Shown here: positions 19,588 to 28,058 of the stretch, in pieces | Position numbering within the stretch: the stretch's first letter is position 1 | How the letters are laid out: each line of letters opens with the position of its first letter | Source: an uncultured Prolixibacteraceae bacterium | Lineage (GTDB): Bacteria > Bacteroidota > Bacteroidia > Bacteroidales > Prolixibacteraceae | Assembly (NCBI GenBank): GCA_913063265.1 | Contig: CAJXZG010000021.1 | Location: forward strand, 1-62,010 | Length of the DNA: 62,010 nucleotides | Reading direction: 5' to 3' | Notes under the pieces: generated by a model | Told to the model about the DNA's origin: nothing | The model's database searches: none | What the model saw: the letters and a program-made list of their open reading frames with translations, nothing else | Position numbers and translations under genes: made by a program

Positions 19588-21030
19588 ATGAAAGTATATA
19601 CTTCAGTTTTAGCTCTTTTAATTCTTTTTGGAAACCATGTGTTTGCCCAAAATAAAATAGAAACTATAGTTGAACAACTAATTTCAGCCGAAGAATATAA
19701 AAATGCCACTGTTGGTCTTCAATTTGTTGATTTGGAATCAGGGAAAACTATTTATGAAACCAACTCAAACAAACCTATTATTCCGGCCTCTGTTTTAAAA
19801 ATCATTACTACTGCTTCGGCAATTGAAATACTTGGTCCAAATTACAGGTTTGAAACAAAAATCGGTTATAGTGGAAAAATTGAAGATGAAATTTTAGCGG
19901 GTAATTTAATATTAATCGGAGGTGGTGATCCAACATTGGGATCCGAATATTTTAAGGATAGAAGCGAGACTTATAATTTTATCGAGGCATGGGTACAGCA
20001 AATTAAAGCTGCCGGAATCAAAAGAATTCATGGAGATATAATTTTGGATGGTTCTGCTTTTGATACCGAAAAAGTACCACCAACGTGGATTTGGGAGGAT
20101 ATTGGTAATTACTATGGGGCAGGAGCAAATGCATTTTCTGTTTACGACAATTTATTTAGAATAATTTTTAAGTCCTCAAAAAGAGCGGGTGAGTTAACCG
20201 AAATTATATCAACGTATCCTAAAATCGAAGGACTTGAAATTAAAAATGAAGTTGTTTCTTCAAATATCAATCGCGATCTGGCTTACGTTTTTGGAAGCCC
20301 TGTTGATAAAACCCGCGTAATCAGGGGAACAATCCCGAAAGGAAGATCTTCTTTTACTATTAAAGCTGCAATTCATAATCCAGAGGAAGTGCTGGCGTAT
20401 GAGCTATTAAGCAACCTGGCAAAAAACGGGATTTTTATTTCAGGAAAAGTAAAATTTGAGGAAGTTAATAAAAAGAATTTCCGAACGATATACACACACT
20501 ATTCCCCGGAATTAATCGAAATTGCCAGGGTAATTAATCACAAAAGTGTAAATCTTTTTGCCGAGCATTTGGTTCGTCAGATGGCTTATGAAAAAACGGG
20601 TTTAGGAAGCAGAGATACCGGATTGGAAATTATAAGAGAATTTTGGGTAAATAAAGGAATGAACACTGAAAGTTTGTGCATGGAAGATGGAAGTGGTCTT
20701 TCGCATTTTAATGCTGTTTCTCCTTCGCAATTCAATTTTATTTTAAGTTTTATGCAAAAACACTCTGCACTTGGTCTGGTGTTTCTACAGACTTTGCCTG
20801 TTGCAGGACAAGGAACCCTTGCTTCATTCAATCCAAAGCTTTTTCCTGAAAATACATTAAAAGCTAAAAGTGGCTCAATGACTCGCGTAAGGTGTTATTC
20901 AGGTTATTTGATTACTGATTTAAAAAAGAAAATTGCGTTTACAATTATGTTTAATCAATTTAGTGGGAGTGGTGCAAAATTGAGCAAGGAAATTGAAAAT
21001 CTCCTGGTCGAAGTTAAGCACAATTATTAA
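19588..21030 (+). CDS. dacB: D-alanyl-D-alanine carboxypeptidase/endopeptidase (PBP4, class C)
   Basis: 480 residues from the ATG at 19588, which begins a normal signal peptide (MKVYTSVLALLILFGNHVFA). An upstream ATG at 19525 would add 21 residues in front of it. The active-site triad motifs are visible: SVLK (Ser68, Lys71), SVN in HKSVNLFAEHLVRQ, and KSG in LKAKSGSMTRVRC. The large insertion typical of PBP4 lies between the first two motifs. The protein is periplasmic; it trims D-Ala from pentapeptides and cleaves cross-links during wall remodelling. It is divergent from crcB and lies 122 bp before a tail-sheath gene on the same strand. Confidence 0.95.
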   Translation: MKVYTSVLALLILFGNHVFAQNKIETIVEQLISAEEYKNATVGLQFVDLESGKTIYETNSNKPIIPASVLKIITTASAIEILGPNYRFETKIGYSGKIEDEILAGNLILIGGGDPTLGSEYFKDRSETYNFIEAWVQQIKAAGIKRIHGDIILDGSAFDTEKVPPTWIWEDIGNYYGAGANAFSVYDNLFRIIFKSSKRAGELTEIISTYPKIEGLEIKNEVVSSNINRDLAYVFGSPVDKTRVIRGTIPKGRSSFTIKAAIHNPEEVLAYELLSNLAKNGIFISGKVKFEEVNKKNFRTIYTHYSPELIEIARVINHKSVNLFAEHLVRQMAYEKTGLGSRDTGLEIIREFWVNKGMNTESLCMEDGSGLSHFNAVSPSQFNFILSFMQKHSALGLVFLQTLPVAGQGTLASFNPKLFPENTLKAKSGSMTRVRCYSGYLITDLKKKIAFTIMFNQFSGSGAKLSKEIENLLVEVKHNY

Positions 21031-21152
21031 AACAGAATAAAAAAGACTATTGACTCGTTTATTGTTTTGTCGTACATTAAACACACCATTAAGTTGAATT
21101 CTGCCAGTGATTTTCATTTCAATCATAAACTGAATTCATTAAAAGAAATGTT

Positions 21153-22583
21153 ATGCCAAAGTATCGAAAACCCGGTGTGTACATAAACGAGATTTCAAAG
21201 CTTCCACCTTCAGTAGCTCCTGTAGAAACAGCTATACCGGCATTTGTGGGCTATACCGAAAAAAGAGAAAAAAACGGAGTTGTTCTAAATAATGCAACTC
21301 CGGTAAAAATTTCGTCGTTGCAGGAATTTGAGGGACTTTTTGGTGGGGCATATGGTGACAATTTAAATGTTACATTAACCGGAAAAAGCACTGCTCTTGC
21401 TGATACCTCAATATCCGTTGAGGCCGTAAATAGTATTTCGCCATACAATCTTTACCAAAATCTTAGCCTGTATTTTACCAACGGTGGAGGCCCTTGTTAT
21501 GTCGTATCCATTGGCCTTTTTTCACAGGATGAATTTTCAGGCCATCCATCGGATGTAATTGAGTCAGATAAATTACTTGAGGGATTGAAAAAACTTGAAA
21601 ACTTTGATGAAGTTACCCTCTTGGTTATTCCGGAAGCAATTCATTTAAATCAAACTGAGAGAAGAAATTTGCATGAAAGTATGCTGGCTCAGTGCGCTAA
21701 GCTTAAGGATAGATTTGCCATTTTCGATGTAGTAAAAGTACCGGGTGGGACTGTAGAAAGTGATGTTTCTACCTTTAGGAATTACATTGGAAGCAGGAAT
21801 TTAAAATACGGAGCAGCTTATTATCCACCTCTAAAAACCTCCATAAAATTTAAATTTAAAAATGAGAGAACTTTAATTGCCGATTTAAGAACCGGTACTG
21901 TTTATCCTGAAGGATCAACCTTGGAAAGTGTCAAAAATGGCTCCCTGGCTGATATCAATTTATACAATAGAATTGTAAAGGAAATTGAAAGCAAGTTTGA
22001 GGTTATTCTTTACCCCTCAGCAGCAATGGCCGGTATCTATGTGATGGTTGACAATAGCAGAGGAGTGTGGAAAGCTCCCGCAAATGTAAGCCTGAACGCA
22101 GTAAAAGAACCTACAGTTCGAATAAGCAATGTTCAGCAAAACCATATGAATGTTGATGTGAATTCGGGAAAATCCATAAATGCTATCAGGTCTTTCATCG
22201 GCAAAGGTGTATTGGTTTGGGGAGCCAGAACATTGGCTGGGAATGATAATGAATGGAGATATATTTCAGTTCGGCGGTTTTTTAATTTTGTTGAAGAATC
22301 GGTTAAAAAATCAAGCGGTTTTGTAGTTTTTGAGCCCAACGATGCAAATACCTGGCAAAAGGTTAAAGTTATGATTGAGAATTTTTTGACCAATTTATGG
22401 AAAAGTGGAGCACTGGCCGGGGCCAAACCGGAAGAAGCTTATATTGTCAAAGTCGGATTAGGACAAACCATGAGTGCACAAGACATTTTAGAGGGAAGAA
22501 TGATTGTTGAGATAGGAATGGCAGCTGTAAGACCCGCTGAATTTATTATTTTTCGTTTCTTTCATAAATTACAGAAATCATAA
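21153..22583 (+). CDS. Contractile tail sheath protein (orphan)
   Basis: 476 residues. The N-terminus MPKYRKPGVYINEIS with TAIPAFVGYTEK is the typical start of phage and phage-like sheath proteins: an extended arm followed by the sheath core. YFTNGGGPCYVVSIG, an AAMAGIY-like segment before a polymer handshake region (VWKAPANVSLNAV), and the C-terminal RRFFNFVEESVKKSSGFVVFEPN...TWQKVKVMIENFL are also characteristic. Sheath subunits stack around an inner tube and contract to drive it through a target envelope. Normally the gene sits beside tube, baseplate, spike and ATPase genes; none is present here. Neighbours are dacB and ribosomal protein genes. It may be a spare sheath subunit for a contractile injection system encoded elsewhere, or a relic. 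Confidence 0.9.
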   Translation: MPKYRKPGVYINEISKLPPSVAPVETAIPAFVGYTEKREKNGVVLNNATPVKISSLQEFEGLFGGAYGDNLNVTLTGKSTALADTSISVEAVNSISPYNLYQNLSLYFTNGGGPCYVVSIGLFSQDEFSGHPSDVIESDKLLEGLKKLENFDEVTLLVIPEAIHLNQTERRNLHESMLAQCAKLKDRFAIFDVVKVPGGTVESDVSTFRNYIGSRNLKYGAAYYPPLKTSIKFKFKNERTLIADLRTGTVYPEGSTLESVKNGSLADINLYNRIVKEIESKFEVILYPSAAMAGIYVMVDNSRGVWKAPANVSLNAVKEPTVRISNVQQNHMNVDVNSGKSINAIRSFIGKGVLVWGARTLAGNDNEWRYISVRRFFNFVEESVKKSSGFVVFEPNDANTWQKVKVMIENFLTNLWKSGALAGAKPEEAYIVKVGLGQTMSAQDILEGRMIVEIGMAAVRPAEFIIFRFFHKLQKS

Positions 22584-22708
22584 TTATTGGCAATATTATT
22601 TTTAAAATTCCATATAACAAAGTACATTCTTAATTGTGTTCAGAATTAGACAGAATAATGTTGCTAACAATTTATTGTTAATTGTTTATGTAAAAACTTG
22701 TGCTTGTG

Positions 22709-22740
22709 TTTGATTCTTTTGAAAAAAAGTATTTTCTTTG
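22709..22740 (+). promoter_or_regulatory. Probable promoter of rpmB-rpmG-DUF4295
   Basis: TTTG at 22709-22712 and TTTCTTTG at 22733-22740 (seven of eight for TAnnTTTG), separated by 20 nt, the spacing seen in Bacteroidota promoters. CA follows, as often at these sites. The predicted leader before rpmB is about 50 nt. Confidence 0.45.
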
Positions 22741-22793
22741 CACTCCGTTTGAAAAAAGTGTTGATTAAGAATATATAAGAAATATAAATAGAA

Positions 22794-23036
22794 ATGTCAC
22801 GAGTTTGTCAAATAACAGGTAAAAGAGCGATGGTGGGTAACAATGTTTCTCACTCGAAAAGAAGAACCAAAAGAAAGTTCGATGTAAACCTGTTTAAAAA
22901 AAGGTTTTATTTACCCGATGAGGATCGTTGGGTTAAGTTAACAGTATCTGCGGCAGGCATCCGTACCATTAATAAAAATGGAATAAAGGTTGCCATTAAA
23001 AATGCGCAGGAAAAAGGTTTTATCGAAAAAATTTAA
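22794..23036 (+). CDS. rpmB: 50S ribosomal protein L28
   Basis: 80 residues, full length. [29 protein letters not shown] is the standard bL28 N-terminus in this phylum, followed by the basic [20 protein letters not shown] structural protein of the large ribosomal subunit. First gene of a three-gene ribosomal operon with 12 bp to rpmG. Confidence 0.98.
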   Translation: MSRVCQITGKRAMVGNNVSHSKRRTKRKFDVNLFKKRFYLPDEDRWVKLTVSAAGIRTINKNGIKVAIKNAQEKGFIEKI

Positions 23037-23048
23037 AGATTTTCAGAG

Positions 23049-23237
23049 ATGGCTAAAAAAGGAAAAGGCAATAGAATTCAGGTTATTTTAGAATGTACAG
23101 AACACAAAGATAGTGGAATGCCTGGTACATCGAGGTACATTACTACCAAAAACAGAAAAAATACTCCTGACAGATTGGAAATTAAAAAGTACAATCCAAT
23201 ACTAAAAAAAGTAACAGTACACAAAGAAATTAAATAG
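23049..23237 (+). CDS. rpmG: 50S ribosomal protein L33
   Basis: 62 residues. [19 protein letters not shown] and [20 protein letters not shown] are typical bL33. The usual zinc ribbon Cys pairs are reduced to one Cys, so this is the zinc-free (C-) form. It lies 12 bp after rpmB and 8 bp before the DUF4295 gene. Confidence 0.98.
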   Translation: MAKKGKGNRIQVILECTEHKDSGMPGTSRYITTKNRKNTPDRLEIKKYNPILKKVTVHKEIK

Positions 23238-23245
23238 TATAAGTC

Positions 23246-23398
23246 ATGGCAAAGAAGACGGTAGCAACATTACAAAAAGGTGCTGGTAAAGGATATGCAA
23301 AAGTGGTTAAGGTTGAGAAATCTCCTAAAACCGGTGCATATGTTTTTAAGGAAGAAGTTATTCCTAACGACGACGTAAAAAGTTATTTTAGCAAATAA
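23246..23398 (+). CDS. DUF4295 small basic protein, Bacteroidota-specific
   Basis: 50 residues: MAKKTVATLQKGAGKGYAKV at the start and NDDVKSYFSK at the end, rich in Lys. Found in Bacteroidota directly after rpmG and before ftsY, as here. The small size, basic charge and operon place point to the ribosome. I recall this family being suggested as an extra large-subunit protein, but I cannot confirm that from the sequence. It lies 8 bp after rpmG and is followed by the operon terminator. Confidence 0.93.
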   Translation: MAKKTVATLQKGAGKGYAKVVKVEKSPKTGAYVFKEEVIPNDDVKSYFSK

Positions 23399-23425
23399 CG
23401 ATAAGATAAAGGTATAAACCGAAGA

Positions 23426-23464
23426 ACAAAAAAAGCTTTCATCAATGGTGAAAGCTTTTTTTGT
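23426..23464 (+). terminator. Rho-independent terminator of the rpmB operon
   Basis: Perfect 16-bp inverted repeat, ACAAAAAAAGCTTTCA (23426-23441) and TGAAAGCTTTTTTTGT (23449-23464), with a 7-nt loop and a run of seven T in the right arm. It lies 28 bp after the DUF4295 stop and separates the ribosomal operon from ftsY. Confidence 0.92.
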
Positions 23465-23528
23465 ATAAATTATGAATTAGGATGATTGATTAAAATATTA
23501 CTATTTTCGTCCGGTAAATCTATTAACT

Positions 23529-24479
23529 ATGGGAATTTTTGGATTTTTCGATAAAAAGAAAAAAGAAAATCTTGATGAAGGCCTGGCAAAAACCAAGGAA
23601 AGTGTATTTGCAAAAATTGGTAAAGCCGTAATTGGAAAGTCGAAAGTAGATGATGAAGTTTTGGATAACCTTGAAGAAGTATTGATAACTTCTGACGTTG
23701 GTGTTGACACTACTTTAAAAATCATAGAACGTATTGAAGCCCGTGTAGCCCGAGACAAGTACATGGGGGTCAGTGAATTAAATAATATATTAAAAGAAGA
23801 AATTACTGCCCTGTTAGACGAAAATAAATCAACCGATGTTTCTGATTTTGAACTCCCTGAAAGCAAAGGTCCTTACGTAATTATGGTGGTTGGTGTAAAC
23901 GGAGTTGGAAAAACAACTACAATCGGGAAATTGGCATATAACTTCAAAAAAGCCGGTAAATCGGTAGTTTTAGGAGCTGCTGATACATTCCGGGCAGCTG
24001 CAATTGAACAATTGGAAATTTGGGCAAATCGTGTTGATGTTCCGATAGTTAAGCAAAAAATGGGATCAGATCCTGCCTCAGTAGCTTACGATACTATTGC
24101 ATCAGCCACTTCAAGCAATGCAGATGTTGTAATTATAGATACTGCGGGTCGACTGCACAATAAGGTTAATTTAATGAACGAGCTTTCGAAAATCAAGAAG
24201 GTGATGCAGAAGATTGTACCTGACGCCCCACATGAAGTTCTTTTAATCTTAGATGGTTCAACCGGACAGAATGCCTTTGAACAGGCAAAACAATTTACAA
24301 AGGCAACTGAAGTGACTGCGTTGGCTTTAACAAAACTAGATGGAACGGCAAAGGGTGGGGTAGTAATTGGAATTTCCGATCAATTTAAAATACCTGTAAA
24401 ATATATCGGAATTGGAGAAAAAATGGAACACTTGCAAATCTTCAACAGACATGAGTTTGTAGAATCGTTGTTCTCGTGA
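23529..24479 (+). CDS. ftsY: Signal recognition particle receptor FtsY
   Basis: 316 residues: a short N domain plus the GTPase G domain, without the long acidic A domain of E. coli FtsY, as is normal in this phylum. Motifs: P-loop GVNGVGKTTT (residues 122-131), GAADTFRAAAIEQL, DTAGRLHNKVNLMNEL, TKLDGTAKGG and the closing GIGEKMEHLQIF. FtsY docks ribosome-SRP complexes at the inner membrane for co-translational insertion. It follows the ribosomal terminator, so it probably has its own promoter; TATTTTCG near 23500 is a weak -7 candidate. A zinc-finger gene follows 12 bp downstream. Confidence 0.98.
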   Translation: MGIFGFFDKKKKENLDEGLAKTKESVFAKIGKAVIGKSKVDDEVLDNLEEVLITSDVGVDTTLKIIERIEARVARDKYMGVSELNNILKEEITALLDENKSTDVSDFELPESKGPYVIMVVGVNGVGKTTTIGKLAYNFKKAGKSVVLGAADTFRAAAIEQLEIWANRVDVPIVKQKMGSDPASVAYDTIASATSSNADVVIIDTAGRLHNKVNLMNELSKIKKVMQKIVPDAPHEVLLILDGSTGQNAFEQAKQFTKATEVTALALTKLDGTAKGGVVIGISDQFKIPVKYIGIGEKMEHLQIFNRHEFVESLFS

Positions 24480-24491
24480 TGTTAATTCAAT

Positions 24492-24821
24492 ATGTTAAAA
24501 AACAAATCAGAAATTAAATCCAAAATAGAAGCTGAAATTGAGCTTACAATAGCGAAGATTCTTGAATACCAGGAATTAACAAAACCTGTAGAACCTGAAA
24601 ATGCAATAGGCAGAATTTCCCGAATGGATGCCATTCACAATAAAAGTGTGATGGAAGCTGCTCTCCGAAAAGCAAAAGAAAAACATTCGAAATTAAAGAT
24701 TGCAATTTCAAAAATCGATGAAGATGATTTTGGAATCTGCATCAAATGTCGAAAACCTATTCCGCTAGGTCGGATTTTAATCATGCCCCAGTCAAGAACC
24801 TGCGTAAATTGTTCTGTTTAA
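24492..24821 (+). CDS. DksA/TraR-family C4 zinc-finger protein
   Basis: 109 residues. The N-terminal two thirds are a helical hairpin (coiled coil) with many Lys and Glu. The C-terminus is a CxxC-x17-CxxC zinc finger, CIKCRKPIPLGRILIMP followed by TCVNC, the DksA/TraR pattern. Family members insert the coiled coil into the secondary channel of RNA polymerase and adjust promoter use, often with ppGpp. The hairpin is shorter than in E. coli DksA, so a TraR-like or other function is possible. It lies 12 bp after ftsY; its stop codon directly abuts that of the convergent gene. Confidence 0.85.
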   Translation: MLKNKSEIKSKIEAEIELTIAKILEYQELTKPVEPENAIGRISRMDAIHNKSVMEAALRKAKEKHSKLKIAISKIDEDDFGICIKCRKPIPLGRILIMPQSRTCVNCSV

Positions 24822-25964
24822 TTACTCTTGCTTTTCCCGGCTTTCAGTTTGATCCGGTAAAAATGCTTGTAACAATCTGAAAATAGGAATTTCGTTATCG
24901 GAAGTTAAATTGACTGTACCCGCAAGTACAAGTTCTTCTTTAGGCAAGATTAAAATAATTGAGCCACCACCTTTTACACTTCCCAGTTTTCCATAGTAAG
25001 GATCACCATATTTACTTTGTTGTACAATCCATCCATTTGCAATGGAAGCAGGATTTTCACCTGAGGTTTCCATAGGTGTAAAAATCCGGTCTTTAATATC
25101 AGTAGATATTTTATCGGAATATAAAAGTGTATTGCCAAACTTTACCAGGTCTTCTGCATTCGAAAGAATTCCTTCTGACGAGGATCTCGGTCTCATATCA
25201 ATAAATGTGGCATTTACAACCTGGGCTACAAGGTTTAGGTCGTAAAAATCTGTTCTGCCAATAATTGTCCTGAATGGATTATCAACTTCCGTGTTGCTTA
25301 ATTGCAGCGAATCAGTAATATATGATTTTAACAATTGAGAATAATTTCTGCCGGAAATCTTTTCCATGATAACGCCAAGTATTCTGTAATTAAACTCACT
25401 GGGTGAATTGTATGCTCCGGGAATAAAATCTAGATGATCATTTTTAAAATCGTCAAGACTTTGTTCCATATTAACATTTAGACCTCTCCAACTTTTTTCT
25501 GTAAAACTTGGTTCCCTGATTCCGGAAGTATGATTTACAAGATGCTCAATAGTAATTAACCGTGCAGTATCATTAAAGTCGGGCATTGGATAATCAGGCA
25601 GGTAAAATTGTATTGAAGAATCCGGATGGATTTTTCCTTCTTCTACCATCATTTGATATATCAGCGAAGTAAAAATCTCAGTAGTGGCTCCAATTCTGAA
25701 TTTCGTTTTTCGTGATGCCTGTACTTCCAAATCTTTCGACGCTATTCCCATAGCTTCAGAGTAAATGAGTTTTCCCTTTTTTGCAATAGCAAAAGAAGCT
25801 CCGGGGATATTGTTCATTATCATAAAAAGGGAAGCTTCTTCTCTTACCTTGGCTATTTCTTTTTTATATGTGCTGTCGTAATAAAAACGGTTTGTGTTTT
25901 TCTCGCAATTGTAAAAACTAAATAAGATGATTGCCAGTACAACGAATTGAAATACTTTTCTCAT
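24822..25964 (-). CDS. Beta-lactamase/PBP-fold serine hydrolase homologue lacking catalytic residues
   Basis: 380 residues, likely a lipoprotein (hydrophobic leader ending FSFYNC, Cys20; the lipobox is not canonical). The fold of the class C beta-lactamase-like family is clear: GASFAIAKKGKLIYSEAMG, FRIGATTEIFTSL, ITIEHLVNHTSGI, ILGVIMEKISG and SSEGILSNAEDLVKFG. However, the SxxK motif reads A-T-T-E (Ala93, Glu96), so both the nucleophile Ser and the base Lys are lost. The YxN motif appears as P-S-E, and the third motif is changed to LGSVKGGGS. It should therefore be a non-catalytic, possibly ligand- or wall-binding protein. It lies downstream of a LytTR/LytS pair on the same strand, 82 bp away. 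Confidence 0.85.
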   Translation of the reverse strand: MRKVFQFVVLAIILFSFYNCEKNTNRFYYDSTYKKEIAKVREEASLFMIMNNIPGASFAIAKKGKLIYSEAMGIASKDLEVQASRKTKFRIGATTEIFTSLIYQMMVEEGKIHPDSSIQFYLPDYPMPDFNDTARLITIEHLVNHTSGIREPSFTEKSWRGLNVNMEQSLDDFKNDHLDFIPGAYNSPSEFNYRILGVIMEKISGRNYSQLLKSYITDSLQLSNTEVDNPFRTIIGRTDFYDLNLVAQVVNATFIDMRPRSSSEGILSNAEDLVKFGNTLLYSDKISTDIKDRIFTPMETSGENPASIANGWIVQQSKYGDPYYGKLGSVKGGGSIILILPKEELVLAGTVNLTSDNEIPIFRLLQAFLPDQTESREKQE

Positions 25965-26046
25965 TCTACTTTTGATTAATTGTGTTTTTAAAAATCACAC
26001 AAAAATAAAATTTTTGATAAAAAGGAGTAAAGGAAATCTTACTGTT

Positions 26047-26787
26047 TTAAGTGAAATTCTTTTTGTTGAGTAAATTATTAAATGCTATTTTATAGCTGCT
26101 GCTCACCGGTATCAATTTGTCTTTAATTTTAATAGCATTACTTTCAATATAATCTATCTTATCAATAGCAACTATATATGATTTGTGCACTCTGATAAAT
26201 TTTTCCGGGTCGAGTAATTCCTGTATTTTCTTAAAATTTAAAAGGGTCATTATTTTGCTGTCTTCGGTATGTATTTGTAAATAATCGCGCATTCCTTCTA
26301 TGTAAAGAATTTTGTCGTAATACATTTTTACCGTTTTGTTGCCCGATTTTACAAAGGTATAATTGGGTTTTTCAGGTTGAAGAGCGGCAGTTTCCATCCG
26401 CGCAATTTTACTTTGCGACTGATTGTCTTTTAAAAAACGGGCATAAACTTTTTCAACAGCCTTAACAAACCTTTCAAAAGGAATTGGCTTGAGCAGGTAA
26501 TCCATAACATCAAGTTCGTAGGCTTTTAGTGCATATTCGTCAAAAGCTGTAGTTAGAATTACATATGGTGGATCTTTTAACGTTTCCAATAGCTGGATGC
26601 CGGTAAACTCGTCCATCTGGATATCAAGGAAAATAAGATCGATATTATTTTCACGAAGAAAAGAGAAAGTAGAAAGTGCATTGTCGAAGGTGCCCAGCAA
26701 ATTGAGATAATCAATTTTTTCGGCATAACGTTTTATCTTTTTTAATGCAAGAACTTCGTCATCAACCGCAATACAATTCATCTTCAT
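26047..26787 (-). CDS. LytTR-family response regulator
   Basis: 246 residues. An N-terminal receiver domain (about 3-120) has the acidic pair Asp9/Asp10, the phospho-acceptor Asp55 in IFLDIQMDE, the Thr of ILTTAF and the Lys in YLLKPIPFERF. A linker is followed by a C-terminal LytTR DNA-binding domain (about 140-240: FVKSGNKTVKMYYDKILYIEG, IQELLDPEKFIRVHKSYIV). Regulators of this type bind direct repeats in promoters. It is encoded 53 bp downstream of its presumed kinase and upstream of the catalytically dead serine-hydrolase homologue. The target genes are unknown. Confidence 0.95.
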   Translation of the reverse strand: MKMNCIAVDDEVLALKKIKRYAEKIDYLNLLGTFDNALSTFSFLRENNIDLIFLDIQMDEFTGIQLLETLKDPPYVILTTAFDEYALKAYELDVMDYLLKPIPFERFVKAVEKVYARFLKDNQSQSKIARMETAALQPEKPNYTFVKSGNKTVKMYYDKILYIEGMRDYLQIHTEDSKIMTLLNFKKIQELLDPEKFIRVHKSYIVAIDKIDYIESNAIKIKDKLIPVSSSYKIAFNNLLNKKNFT

Positions 26788-26840
26788 CTCTTCAGTCTTT
26801 TAAATTTATGTTTTGAATGTTTTTGAGCTTTTCCCGTTTT

Positions 26841-27860
26841 TTATATTAGCGGAATTTTAAGGTAGACATCAAATTTATCCATATTGTTTTGAACTTCAAA
26901 AGTGTAATCTTCTTTATATAACAATTTAAGTCTTTTTTCAACGTTTTTCATGCCATTACCCGAACCTGTATCAGGAAGTTTAAAATCATTGCGTTTTACA
27001 TGATTGAAAGTTTTTAATTCAATACAATCAGACTTTACATTAAAATCGATTACTATACCCGGCGATTTCGATTGCTTGTTACAATGTTTAATTGTGTTTT
27101 CTATAATAGGAATAAAAAGTAATGGTGGAATATGTTTTCCGCTTAAATCACCCGATTGGTTAAACTTGAGGAATTCAGGATCCTCAAAACTTAACTTGGC
27201 CAATTCGATATAATTGTTTATATAATCCACTTCGTTTTTTAACAGAGCTTTTTCCTGGTTTGATTCTTTAAGCATGTAACGCATGATTTTAGACAATAAA
27301 AAAATCGCATTCGATGCTTTGTCCTTATCTTCGTAAATTAAGGAATCGATATTATTAAGAACGTTAAAAAGAAAATGCGGATTTACCTGGGAACGCAGTA
27401 CACCCAGTTCGGATCGTATACTTCGTTTTTCTAATTCCGATTTTAATAATTGAAATTTATGTGAGTAACTAAATAGCTTTAAGGCTGAAGCCGTGCCAAA
27501 TATCATGAGGTTATTTACTAACCAGTTAAAAAGTTCGAAAATAAATGGTTTTCTTCCTGTCCAGAAACCAAGTTTTGGTTGAATGTAAATCAGAATGTAT
27601 TGAGAAATTAAAATGTTCAGTGCAATTACGACACTTGTGGCTAAAACGAAAATAAACAGATTTCTTTTTCGGAAGACAAACTGAGGAATTAATAATTCGA
27701 TTACAAAATATACGGCCACCATATCGATAGGGATGTATATTATATTGACAAATGCTTCAAAAGTGAATCCATAAGCCGCTATACGTGGAGTGGTGTAAAA
27801 GGCAAAGATAAAAATCCAGAAAAGGATATGGTTTAATATTCTGAATCTAAAAATGTTCAT
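26841..27860 (-). CDS. LytS/YehU-type sensor histidine kinase
   Basis: 339 residues. Four membrane helices in the first 135 residues are followed by a short coiled coil and the His_kinase domain with LRSQVNPHFLFNVLNNIDSLI, where the His is the phosphorylation site. It ends with an HATPase region (PPLLFIPIIENTIKHC, GSGNGMKNVEKRL). No periplasmic sensor domain is seen; the membrane part itself probably senses the signal. It forms an operon with the LytTR regulator downstream. A TTAGTTTG (seven of eight for a -7 box) lies just upstream of the start codon. Confidence 0.95.
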   Translation of the reverse strand: MNIFRFRILNHILFWIFIFAFYTTPRIAAYGFTFEAFVNIIYIPIDMVAVYFVIELLIPQFVFRKRNLFIFVLATSVVIALNILISQYILIYIQPKLGFWTGRKPFIFELFNWLVNNLMIFGTASALKLFSYSHKFQLLKSELEKRSIRSELGVLRSQVNPHFLFNVLNNIDSLIYEDKDKASNAIFLLSKIMRYMLKESNQEKALLKNEVDYINNYIELAKLSFEDPEFLKFNQSGDLSGKHIPPLLFIPIIENTIKHCNKQSKSPGIVIDFNVKSDCIELKTFNHVKRNDFKLPDTGSGNGMKNVEKRLKLLYKEDYTFEVQNNMDKFDVYLKIPLI

Positions 27861-28058
27861 ATAGAATTATGCAAACTAATTATAATACAATAGTAATGTA
27901 TTTATGTATAATAAAAATAAGAATTCTGCCAAAGGGATTAAAATTTCGTTACATAAATTTGGCAGATTATATCTGTTGTTTTGTAGATTAAATCGTTCCG
28001 TTCGCAGATTTTCGTCGAAAAACTGAAACCAAATGAAAATTGGCCATTTTGTGAAAAT

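Noticed and set aside
21153..22583. Prophage or complete contractile injection cluster
   Set aside because: Only the sheath gene is present; neighbours are housekeeping genes, with no integrase, terminase, tube or baseplate.
22665..22680. Terminator after the sheath gene (TAACAAT/ATTGTTA)
   Set aside because: Short A+T-only stem with a 2-nt loop and no T-run; too weak to call.
23501..23866. Minus-strand frame opposite ftsY
   Set aside because: Ser-rich shadow of the conserved FtsY sequence; no gene expected here.
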